Notes under the pieces: model-generated | Seen by the model: the letters and a program-made list of their open reading frames with translations, nothing else | Databases searched by the model: none | Told to the model about the DNA's origin: nothing | Made by a program: the position numbers and the translations under genes | Part shown: in pieces, positions 1 to 12,200 of the stretch | Layout: each line of letters starts with the position of its first letter | Position numbering within the stretch: the first letter of the stretch is position 1 | Assembly: GCF_023078275.1 (NCBI RefSeq) | Contig: NC_062998.1 | Coordinates: 19,171,916 to 19,235,915, forward strand | Length of the DNA stretch: 64,000 nt | Direction: 5' to 3' | Source: Leguminivora glycinivorella | Lineage: Eukaryota > Arthropoda > Insecta > Lepidoptera > Tortricidae

Positions 1-206
1 AAAAGGGTCAAGTAGCCTATTTAGTGTTTAACCTTTTAATGCATGACCTTGACAAAAATATATTCAAATTTGAATTTTGACATGCTGTCAATAAAGTCAA
101 AAATACATGATGCATATACATCACTAAGCATTTAAGGGTTAAGTTGGAAACGATGTTATAGTGAAGAGTCAAACTACGCAGAGATAATATCACGAGCGGC
201 TAGCAA
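1..206 (-). other. Presumed Sulf1 3' UTR or downstream flank
   Basis: This is AT-rich sequence after the Sulf1 stop. The only minus-strand poly(A)-signal-like word is ATTAAA at 35-40, a weak candidate. No other gene is visible before the window edge. Confidence 0.4.
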
Positions 207-286
207 TCAGTAGGGCAGCGTGTGCCGCCGCCGGTTCAGCGCGTGCGCCCGCGCGTAACGCCGGCCGTAGCCGCTCCAGCGCCAGG
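207..286 (-). CDS. Sulf1: Sulf1 terminal coding exon 15 (frame uncertain)
   Basis: The minus strand reads TTGTTACAGAG|CC, with two AG acceptors 2 nt apart. Using the inner AG (exon from 286) joins in phase to give a tail that begins AWRWSGYGRRYARAHA, is rich in Arg, Tyr and Trp, and ends TLPY with a stop at 207-209. Using the outer AG (exon from 288) gives EPGAGAATAGVTRGRTR with a stop at 236-238. I prefer the first because its composition resembles a structured tail, but only transcripts can decide. Confidence 0.55.
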
Positions 287-3200
287 CTCTGTAACAAAAG
301 GCACCACTAAGTACATACATAATATTTATAATCAAAATTCTAAGTCTTTTTTCCATGCAAATCGGTTCTCATAAAAACATGTTTCGCGATCAGGTTAACT
401 CTGTTAACTTAACGTGGTATAAGTAGGTAAGTATTGCAATTTCCACCTTCATCACTTTGCTGGTTGGCATGAAGTTCCGAACTGTAACTTTTTAGAAACT
501 TCCTGCCCCACACTGTTACTCAAACTAAAATGAACGGTCTCTGAACCGATACGACCCTAAACCGTCAAAAAAAAATTCTAAGAAACGTACATGCATTTAT
601 GAACTTCACTGCTAATCTTAAATTGAAAAGATTATTTGAGTCAAGAAAAGAGCATACTCCCATTTTAAAACCGCCACTCTGGTCCTGCATGTGTCCATGG
701 GCGCGGTAATCACGTACCATCAGGAGATCCGTTTGCTGGTTTGCGTCCTATTTATAAATACTGTAGGTAAGGTAAAATATTGATACAGAAAATAGTACCT
801 TTCATTATATGGGGCAGTTTCACCTCGAAACATGTGATTATCTTCGAAACGCCTTCTGTCTTCTGTCAGACCTAAAATATTAATGAAAATATTAAAAAGA
901 TTTTAAAGGCTATTTACAAAATTGCAAGTAGGTATGTTAGAATACATACCCTGAGGATTTGAGTAGGAGTGCCGGCGACACGAGGGCCCCCGGCAGCTGA
1001 GGAGCTGCTGCAGTTGATTGTGGAAAAACTCTCTCTCCATTGCGGTCAAGTATTTCACTCTGTTCTGAGTTTCGAAAGGATCTGAAAAGGTAAATATGTT
1101 ACACGGCGAACACTTCACGAGCACGTTCAGTTATATATATTATATCGAATAAATGGAAAAGACGCTAGTTTTTTGGGAACATCAATCAAATTTAACTTAT
1201 AAACATGTAATTTACCAGTGCATACTTACTACCTAAGTACAGAGAAATGTGCATAATATAATAAAACGGGAGTTACCAATTCTGAGATTATAGTAGGTGA
1301 TTAGGCCGGTGACAAACTCGCAGTATAGCAGGTTGTGCGTCGCGTTGATGGTCCTGACGCAGTTGTAGGTGTTGTTGGAGGCGCTCATGCAGAAGCAGAA
1401 GGGGCCGGCGGTCCACAGCGGCGCCGTGCGCCAGTGCTCGTTGTCGTGCCGGAAACAGTTCATCCTCTCCGACTCGCATAACCTCTCCAGCTCCGCCTAC
1501 AATTTCAAATAAAGCACAATAGTCTTATGTCTAAAATTATAGCCTAACAATAAGAAATATATATATATAATATATACCTTCTTTTTAGCCTTCCTTAGCT
1601 TCTTCCTTAGTCTTTGTTCTTTTAATTTTCTGCGTTCTTCTCTAGCTCGATGGACTGCTTCCAAATAGCTGTGTCCGATGCCTCGCATCTTTCTGCAAAA
1701 AAACCTTTTTAGTGACCACAGTTGTCTTACGCGTGCAACTATATTAATCATACCCTAGGTCACTCACCTGTTCTCCTCGCAGTAACAAACATGTTTATCT
1801 TCATTCTCAATGAACAAAGGATGAAGTCGTCTCGGAAAATCGTCTTTCGGCTTACTAAAAATTCCAGTGTTACTTGAAACACCCCGATTCGGGTTCCGTT
1901 TCTCATATTCGGAGGCGTCGAGCCTCGCCGGCCCCAAGTTGGTCGCGGCCAGAGACGTGCTGGCCAGTGTGGTAGTCGTCGACGCTGGCGTTGATGATGC
2001 CTCGCTGTCGACTAGCACCGGAACTTGGGAAGATATAATTTCGTCGATAGCGGAATTAAAGTTGGATAAACCCTGTGTAAAATCTACGGGAGAATGTTCT
2101 GTATGTTGGTCCACTTGCGCTACCTGTTTCGGACTAGCATATACAAATGTTTGGCTTGTTACTGAAATACTTTGTCTAGTATTAGATGTTGTCGTATCGG
2201 TTGTATTGTCCGTTCGTGTTACTTTTTCTACTAGCGGTGAATCAGTGCTACCGAAGTAGTTCGCTTCTATACTAGTAGTAACTTCCGGCTTTGGCAGTTC
2301 AGTATCTATTATAAGGGAATTTAGAGTAACATTATCTTCATTTGTGAAATTAATCTGACCAGTCGAAGGCACCTCGGCTACACTAACATTCTTGAATTGT
2401 GTGCCTTCGAGCACATCTTTGGTATTAGCGTTTAGAGTGGGAATAACATACTCATTTGACTGGCTGAACTTTTTGTCGAAATGTGTTCCGTTCCTGTGTT
2501 TTGATTTAATGCGATGCAATCTTCCTTTTCTGTAAAATTCTTTGGAATTATTATGAGTTGGTACATCCGTTTTAATCGGTACCTGTTCTGTAAACGAGGA
2601 CGTGTTGATGATGGGGGTTGTCTGATGTGCGTTTATACTAATGGCAGGTTTAGTTGTTTTTAAATGCCTTTTGATTTCCTTTAAATCTTCTAGTTTTGTT
2701 TTCAGCTGCCTTATTTGGTCTTCCAAACTTAATCTGTTGGTATGCCAGGCTTTTAGGTCGTTATAAATAACTTGAGAACAGTTTACTTGTCCGTCCCTTT
2801 CAATTTTACATTCTAACGACGATCCATTACTGTTGACGACTGCATCATTGCGTTGTTTATGTTTGTTCCAATTCTGGGCCCTCCGTTTTATTCTCGTCTT
2901 ACCTATATTATCTTTGGTACGTTCATAAGCTTCTAAGAAGGCTTCTGTCTCCTCTATCAGCTTATCAATTTTATCCGTCAGGTTCCTGTTCTCGATTTCA
3001 CTGATGGGTTCATTTTTAGAACTCAAATGACCAATACTCGGATTTTCCTTTAGGATACTATCTACAGTATTGGGCTCAAAGACGTCGTTGTCGATAGAAC
3101 GACGGCTTCTCGTGGTATTGTCCTTGGGTGCTGCGATCGGACGCCGCGCGATGGTCCCGTCCGTCTCCAGCCTCGTGTACACCAGTCCGCTCGGCGTAAA

Positions 3201-6200
3201 GCAGGCACACTTCTTGGTACTCATCTTTGGAGGTGCAACGCCAATATCGCCCTTAAACAAAAATAAAACATAATGAAAACAAAACTGTAGACACGGTAAA
3301 AATGTTCACATTAAATTTTACACATCCTCTTTTCCTTTCTTTTCTCTTTCCCTCACCTCGTACTTGCACTTGTGGCGCCGCCAGCGGCCGGCCACGAGCA
3401 CGCAGCGCCACTTGCGGCCCGGCGCGCACGGCAGCCGCGCCTCCGCCTGCGAGCAGTCGTCGGCGAGCCTGTCCGCCTTTCCACCTGCTATGCCATTTTC
3501 TGTCCCTTCTGCATAAAACAAAAGTAGTCACGTTTAACAACTCATACAATTGCCTCTAACCGTACAGACGTGAAGATGTATCAAGACAAATTTTACAATT
3601 ATTATACCTGCAGATGGGACTGCTGATATCGAATTAAACACTTTTATTGTCACTGAAGTGGTCCCCTCAGCTAGGTGTCAAGTTTCTTTTCTGCAGATCT
3701 TCCATGACAAAATATCCAAGCGACTGCGCCAATAGTACGTAAACTTTTACTCTGACAAAAACTGTGGAATCTTTTTTCTAAATTTTTTTACTGACGGAAT
3801 AGGCTTCTCTCAAACTAACCAAAAACTCACATGCAAAATATTTACTCGTATAATGGAGCTAGACCTAACAGAGCCTCCGGGCGGGAGATTATCATGGTTA
3901 GAAAAATCGTGATGACGATATTGATGATGACGTGACGTGTGTCGTGTCACTACGAAGTGACAAGCCAGTGGGCAACATTGAGAGCTTATTGAGAGTTTTA
4001 ATTAGTACTTACGCACAATAGACTTTTTATCCGGGTTTGCAAAGAAAATATCATGGGCATCTAAAGTGGCTTCGTCTGATTCAAGTTTCTCCAAGCTTTC
4101 ATCCAGAATAGGGTTGTGACTCTCATTGGATATTGTTGGTTCCGCAGACGCTTTAGACTCATTGTGGTCCGCATCCACATCCTGAAAGAAAACACTGATT
4201 ATATCTCATTTCAATAGAGGATGTTATGGAAAACTCTGCTGAGAGGACGCTTGTAGCACAATTAGGACTTTACAAGAGATTTTAACAATTATCTGATCAA
4301 GTGTTGATGCTCTCCACCCTGTTAAGAGTCCTCACATCGTCTTCTTCGTCGTCGTCGTTAGGTTCCAGAAAGTCGTCGTCGCCGGTGTCCTCGAAGTCAC
4401 TGCTCTCGGCAGAGGGCGCGCCGGTGCTGCCCGGGTTCATCTCGCGGCTGTACTTGCTCGAGTGTTGCATGTCCCGACGACCCGAACTGGAAAATACGAG
4501 CTCCTTATGTTTTAGGCACAGTGAAACTTAAGATATTTTCTGTCCCTTAGGCAGACCCGTAAACAAGTGACCAAACTGTCATATTTCGCTTGCGCTTGCA
4601 CTGACAATTATACTGATAATAAATAACTGGAAATGATCACGATAATTTAAAATAAATTTCGTTTGTCTATTTACGGTACCTACTACGTTAGCTTCGGCCT
4701 CTGATCTTTTATTTATGTTGTACTACGATTCAAGTAAAGTCATCATTGGTGCTCTCATATTAATTAATTTAATGTGTGAGTCATGGCAAGTACACATATT
4801 TATGGTTATCAAATTGTTGTATCAGTGTAGGATGCAACTAAATACCCGTAATAAAATTCGCAGCGTACCTATTAATATACATACCTCTCGATAAGGAAGG
4901 TGTCCGGCCAGTGCGGGGTGGGCTGGCGGCAGCGGCGGCGGCGGCGGCGCGGCTGTACCTAGCAGCGACTCTGTGCTTCTTCTTGTCCTTGTGTGAGGAA
5001 GTGATTGCCTAGCGAAGCAGAGTATGTACCTCTCGATAAGGAAGGTGTCCGGCCAGTGCGCGGTGGGCTGGCGGCGGCGGCGCGGCTGTAGCAGCGACTT
5101 TGTCCTTCTTCTTGTCCTTGTGTGAGGAAGTGATTGCCTAGCGAAGCAGAGTATGTACCTCTCGATGAGGAAGGTGTCCGGCCAGTGCGCGGTGGGCTGG
5201 CGGCGGCGGCGCGGCTGTAGCAGCGACTTTGTCCTTCTTCTTGTCCTTGTGTGAGGAAGTGATTGCCTAGCGAAGCAGAGTATGTACCTCTCGATAAGGA
5301 AGGTGTCCGGCCAGTGCGCGGTGGGCTGGCGGCGGCGGCGCGGCTGTAGCAGCGACTTTGTCCTTCTTCTTGTCCTTGTGTGAGGAAGTGATTGCCTAGC
5401 GAAGCAGAGTATGTACCTCTCGATAAGGAAGGTGTCCGGCCAGTGCGCGGTGGGCTGGCGGCGGCGGCGCGGCTGTAGCAGCGACTTTGTCCTTCTTCTT
5501 GTCCTTGTGTGAGGAAGTGATTGCCTAGCGAAGCAGAGTATGTACCTCTCGATAAGGAAGGTGTCCGGCCAGTGCGCGGTGGGCTGGCGGCGGCGGCGCG
5601 GCTGCAGCAGCGGCAGCAGCGAGCGCCCGTCCATGTGCGCCGGCGGCACCACGCCGCCCATGTCCAGGAACGTCGGCGCCAGGTCAATGTTCAGCACGAT
5701 GTCGTCCACACTGGTGCACGAATTGTTTACATTTGTTAACCGACTTCAAAAAAAAAAGGAGGTTTTAGGGGCGCATTTAGCTATCCTAGAGTCAAGCGGG
5801 TCATGGCCCAGTGCTGTAGGCGTTTGTTAGGGCGGTACGGTAGTTTTAAAATTGAATTAGTAAATAAATGAGGCAGCAAAGCCAACTGGCACTACCATGT
5901 TACACGATACAAAATCACGTAACAAATCGCTCGTAATTTGCTTTTTCAATAAACTGTCACGGTATGTAGCAATGTTTGTGTATTTTCATAATGTCGTGTC
6001 TACAATGGGACAACGTACAATGTATAATTTATACCTATGCAAAGCAAATAAATATGACGAGGGTGACTAGCCAATATTTATTTATTTATTTATTTCGAAA
6101 TAGTTATACAGCATGATACTAAATCACTGCGAAACTAAAAACAAGTACAAATAATTGAAATTTAAACTGTTGAAAGACGTACATCCATCCTCTCACAGAA

Positions 6201-9200
6201 CCTCAATAATTCATAGGCTTCATAGCGAAGATGCGAAACACTTAGGTACGTTCCGTAACAAGCGAAACGTCTCTATCGTTCTAATTAGGATTTTTTGTGG
6301 CGTATCGCTACAGTGTAAACGACTGGCAACTTGTCACAGCCAGTGCCATAAAAGCTCGGCCACATATGCGCGTTTTGATAGCGTAGGCGGAGCGTCAGCG
6401 GAGTGCAACGATAGCGGTGCGCCGGACGAACGCTGGCGTTGCGCCCAGCGGACGCCGTCGGGAACTAACGAGCGCGGATTGCGAGTGGAACACTAGCGTT
6501 CCGCCAGCGCACCACTATCATTGCGCTACGCTATCAAAAAGCTTTATGAGTGGCGGAGGCTTAAGCTCGGCCACATATGCGCGTTTTGAGAGCGTAGGCG
6601 GAGCGTTAGCGGAGCGCAATGATAGCGGTGCGTCGGAAGAACGCTGGCGTTGCGCCCAGCGGACGCCGGCGGGAACTAACGAGCGCATTCCGCTCCGCTA
6701 ACGCTACGCTATCGAAACGCTTCAGCTTACACAGTGCCAGGCTCGACGCCGGGGCCGCGGACGAGGAAGGGCACGCGGATGTCGAACTCGAAGGGGAAGC
6801 TCTTGCCCTTTACCAGGCCGAACTGCCCGAGGTGGTAGCCGTGGTCGGAAGTGTACACTAGGTACGTGTTGTCTAGTTCTCCGAGCGCTTTCAGCTCTTG
6901 GTATACTCGTTCAACGGCCTGGAAACAACATAGTCATGTAATTTCGATTTGCTTGCCTACTTAACACTTACCTTATAATACTTTATATGTATGTATACAT
7001 ATAAAGGTAGACAAGGTGAAGAAAAACGATAAATAAGATATCTCTTAACTCTGTTGCTCTTGAGGCCATTTTGGTATCCCCACCAATGAAGTCCTTAATA
7101 AATAATTAGTGAAGATACCTTGCAGATACCTACCCCCAAACTAAGCACTCTTTGAAAGTCACTACTTTGAAAAAATCTTGTATCTTCTTCTGTCAATGAA
7201 AAGAAAATTGTTGTAAGCATGTTATAGAATGCATATAGACTTACTGCGTTTTAACTTTGAGGAGAAACATGAGATACGAGATTTTTTCAAAGTAGTGACG
7301 ACTTGTAGGTGCTATGGGTACTATAATAGGCGCCGATATACATACGTAAAGCCTGACCAATAATATATGACTATTGTCAGGAGGTCGCTGTTATTCTGAT
7401 GTATGGGTTAACAGGTCAGTATAAGTATAGTAGGAAGAAAATTGTTCTAAGGAAGTTCCGCAACATGGCGCGTAGTTAAATTTTATACATACTTACTTGT
7501 AAGTACCTATGTACCTATGTACATTGAAAACACCCATGACTAAGGAAGAGATACAGCATGTATCTGAACGAAAAGCCATCACTTAAACCCGTTAACGTTT
7601 AGATCATACTGAGCGACTTTTACTATGGGACCAACCCCGCATTCCCAAAAAAATTGGCTGTTTCTTATATTTTGGTCATTTTTCTATGGGAGCTTCAATA
7701 TTTTTTTCACGATTTCAGTCTTGGTACCATAGCAGAAATTACTCAGTATGATCTAAACGTTAACGGGTTTAAGTGTTGGCTTTTCGTTCAGATGCATGCT
7801 GTATAAAATTGCTCATCCTACAAATAAATGCCTTTATCAGAATTCGAACAGTATTAGGTATATAGTTGTATAGTTGTGTTTACCATGTCGACGCTCTGCA
7901 GCGTCTGCAGCCGCTTGGTCATGAGCAGGTCGGTGAACTGCCGGTGGATGGGCTTCATCTTGTCCGTCACGCGCAGGATCCACTGCTTGTCCGGGTTCGG
8001 AGCCATGTCGTAAGTCGGAGTGCTGATTCAAGTTTAATTTACGTTATTATAAAATGAAATGAAGCGTTTGCGGGCATTTTCAGAATTTGGGACGCAATTA
8101 GTTGTTAACAAAAATTAACTCACTGTTAGTTTTATGACGATAATTAAGCATGAAATTTCAATAAAAATATTGTTTTTGTGTTGGTTACATTACAAACTTT
8201 AAGCGATAATCTAAATAAAGAATGCGAAAAAAGTACATTTTTACACATATCTTATACTTTTAAACGAGCAGTCAAGGATACGAAACAGAACCGAGCGAAG
8301 CTCGGTTGCCCAGATACTGGGGACGCTATTGCACAACACCCTGCATTTTATGATTAAGCACTGAGACTTGGCACAGGTTGTTCCTTGGGTGGCCCTGAGT
8401 AGATAAAGATCGGGAGGCATTGAGAGCCCCCCTTAATTTAGGAGGGAAGAGGGGGGGAAGGCTGGCGCCGTCGCGCTTCCTTTGAAGCCATATTTCTCTA
8501 AAACTATACAAAATAGGGCATGCGATATATCATTTTCGGATAAATGAAGGATGAGAAATTCATTTTTGGAACAAAAAAAATGTATTTTAGAACAAAAATA
8601 CAAAATAAAATGGGAAAATCTGAAAATGAGATTTTTTTTATACATATTATTGCACATTTTATGAAAACTGTAATGGTTTTTTCTAAATAAAAAATATTAT
8701 TTAATAGCTATATTTATCTAGTTTTAGAAAATGTATAATTTGTTATAGAAATATATTATAGGACGAGTGATAAAAAATAATTTACATCGCCCGATAGGGT
8801 GATTTGAATGCTCATTTCAATAAGTTTTGTCAATGATTTCAGGTATAATCACTATTTTTAACACACGAAAGCCGTAATCATTGTAGTTTATGGCTATTTT
8901 AGTGATTAATGTACTTAAAATAAAAAAAAATACAAAAATTTTAAAAAATATTAAAAATGTGATAATTTTTTAAACATTATCCTATTTTGTTCTTTCTACA
9001 CAATATATATCTAAAAGCAATAAACATCAATAAAAAGCCACATTTATACAGTTTATAAAAATATATATTTTGTTACATAAATATATTACGAAACGCGAGA
9101 TAAAAAATAATGAAAATGAAAATTTTTATGTACGGGTCAGCTTGCATTATTCGATGAGGTGAGGTAAAGGTACTACCCGCTATGCAGTGGAGTTCGTCTA

Positions 9201-12200
9201 GTAATACAGAAATATACTTATTCTAATAACGTTTACACATGTAGGTATATCACGACCCAGTACAGAAAATTGTAAAAGTCCTATAATATAGATTATTTTG
9301 ATTGTAAAATAAAATTGCATGTGACTTATATTGCAAAAAAAATGTCTTAATCACTTTCTCCACTCCTAAAGTAGTTCTGCATGTATAGGCTTGAAGATTT
9401 TTTAGTTTACTAGCAGAATTTAGTTACGTCCTTTGGGCCCCCTTAAATCGGTTTTACCCATCCATAAAAGATAAAATAAAAATCGTCATATTCTTCCTTT
9501 CAGTATCAATGATAGTTAGTTATTGCGCAATAGTGCCATAAAAAATAAACTAGATTCGTATTAGCATTAAACATTAATGATTTTTGAACTAAGACATTGC
9601 TTTTGTACAAAGGAGAACCTCAAAAAATGGTCTGACTAGACGAAAACATGTGTATCGGGACTAGTACTCAAGGCTCTCAAAAAGTGTAGCTATTTTGAGT
9701 TATTCAATAAAACAATATGAATAGTCTGAATTTAATTATGTATATATCACAACATCCACTGCATAAGCACATCAGTTCCGCACATTTAATTTAAAAGTCT
9801 TTTTTTACGATTGCACCTTACGCGGCACTGTTTTTTACAGCTGCATCCGACAATTTCGAGGCATGTTTCTGCAGCAACAGGCAACGTTGCGGGCAAGTAG
9901 GCTCCCAAATCCCAATTGTTACAGACTTTCGTCCAGCCACAAGTAGCAAATAATGGCAAATTTTGAATTGGGTTTACTTAGTTGACCCCATAAATGGACA
10001 CCTTGATATACCTATAACCCTTACAAAAATGGTGCAAGGCAGCTTTTGTCGGTGAAATGCTGTTAATTTGGCGGTCTTTTTTGGTTAATAACTATTTTCG
10101 GCACTCGTTAACCAAAGTACAGGACGCAGATCTGGGGGCCGATTTTTGAGTCTCACTGTCACTAAAATACCGGTTGCCTATTATTTTCAGTGACAATTTT
10201 CTGAATTCGAACGCCGTGAGACTCAAAAATCGGCCCCCTGGAATAATAAATATGTCAAGTAAGAATTATCTATAAATTATGCAAATCATATAGATAACTA
10301 CTATTTCACAAGATGTATTAGGATCAGATGTATATATCTGATCTATCATATCAATCGCTCATTTCCTGTAATATAAATAGTTAAATTCAGACTATATAGG
10401 AGTATGTTGTTTAATTTGAAGTACTCTAAATAACTACACTTTTTGAGAGCTTTGAGTACCTTTACCTCACCTCATCGAATCATACAAGCTGACCCGTACC
10501 GTACATCAAGATCGCCGTGCCACGTCACTTTTATTATTTTTTATCTCGCGTTTCGTAATGTATTTATATAACAAACTATATATTTTTATAAACTACATAA
10601 ATGTGGCTTTTCATTCATATTTATTGCTTTTAGGTATATATTGTATAGAAAGAACAAAATAGGATAATGTTATAAAAAAGTTACCACATTTAATTTTATT
10701 TTTTATTTTTGTATTTTTTTTTATTTTAAGTACATTAATCACTAAAATAGCCATAAAATACAATGATTACGGCTTTCGTGTGTTAAAAATAGTGATTATA
10801 CCCGAAATCATTGACAAAACTTATTGAAGTGAGCATTCGTATCACCCTATCGGGCGATGTAAATTATTTTTTATCACTCGTCGTATAATATATTTCTATA
10901 ACAAATTATACATTTTCTAAAACTAGATAAATATAGCTATTAAATAATATTTTTTATTTAGAAAAAACCATTACAGTTTTCATAAAATGTGCAATAATAT
11001 GTATAAAAAAAATCTCATTTTCAGATTTTCCCATTTTATTTTGTATTTTTGTTCTAAAATACATTTTTTTGTTCCAAAAATGAATTCCTCGTCCTTCATT
11101 TATCCGAAAATGATATGTCGCATGCCCTATTTTGTATAGTTTTTGAGAAATATGGTTTCAATGGAAGCGCGGAGGCGCCAGCCTTCCCCCCCTCCTCCCT
11201 CCTAAATTAAGGGGGGCTCTCGATGCCTCCCGATCTTTATCTACTCAGGGCCACCCAATGAACAACTGTGCCAAGTCTCAGTGCTTAATCATAAAATGCA
11301 GGGTTCCCATACAAGACATAGCAATAGCGTCCCCAGTAAGATATTTTTATGCTTAATTGTCGTCACAAAACTGACAGCGAGTTAAGCTAGGAACATACTA
11401 CGCGGACGTCCGTCGTAAATCGACCGCGACCGCGACCGATCAGTGTGCACGGAACAAAACATCCAGCGAGCCAGATTTCGATCGGACGTCCATGCGCTCA
11501 AGGCCACGTCCACGTCCGTCGACCGATAGTTTGCACGGTTAAAGCTAGGAACATACTACGCGGACGTCCGTCGTAAATCGACCGCGACCGCGACCGATCA
11601 GTGTGCACGGAACAAAACATCCAGCGAGCCAGATTTCGATCGGACGTCCATGCGCTCAAGGCCACGTCCACGTCCGTCGACCGATAGTTTGCACGGTTAT
11701 GTGTATTTCCATTGTCCAGATTCCCGTCCGCGGTCGATTTACGACGGACGTCCGCGTAGTATGTTCCTAGCTTAAGTGTATATTCATTGTCCAGATCCCC
11801 GTCCGCGGTCGATCGACGACGGACGTCCGCGTAGTATGTTCCTAGCTTTAATGTTTGTTAACGACTTACGCTAATTGGGGGGATGGGGGGACCCAAATTC
11901 TGAAAATGCTCTTGCATATCAAATGGAAACGTTTTGCACTTTAAGCATAAGGATAACTAATGGAAGTAATGGAATGCCTCATATAAGATTAAGGGCCAGT
12001 TGCATCAACCACATTTGACAGACACATCATCGTCACGCAGCAGATGTCTATGTAACTTCCCATACAATAAAATTTAACGAACGCTTTAACGGTGACAGAC
12101 GATTTGATGCAACCGGCCATACGTATATTATTAATGTTGTTTAAATGAATAAATTTTGAATTGGATTTTTCTTCGAGAAATAGATTCATGTGAAATAGAT

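Larger units (their letters stand above)
6919..7883 (-). other. Sulf1 intron 5
   Basis: This 965-nt intron carries three hairpin elements listed separately (7158-7299, 7349-7471 and 7551-7805), so about half of it is transposon-derived. Confidence 0.8.

Noticed and set aside
3302..3559. Plus-strand open frames opposite Sulf1 exons 10 and 11, and similar ones at 1867-2259, 5521-5830, 51969-52328 and 52285-52701
   Set aside because: Shadows of the conserved minus-strand Sulf1 exons. The minus strand has the family motifs and the splice sites.
4822..5540. A continuous 295-codon protein reading through all minisatellite units
   Set aside because: It reads through splice donors into intron. The homologous protein requires splicing at an AG|GT donor into exon 8. 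Partial read-through is kept as a finding, not as a gene call.
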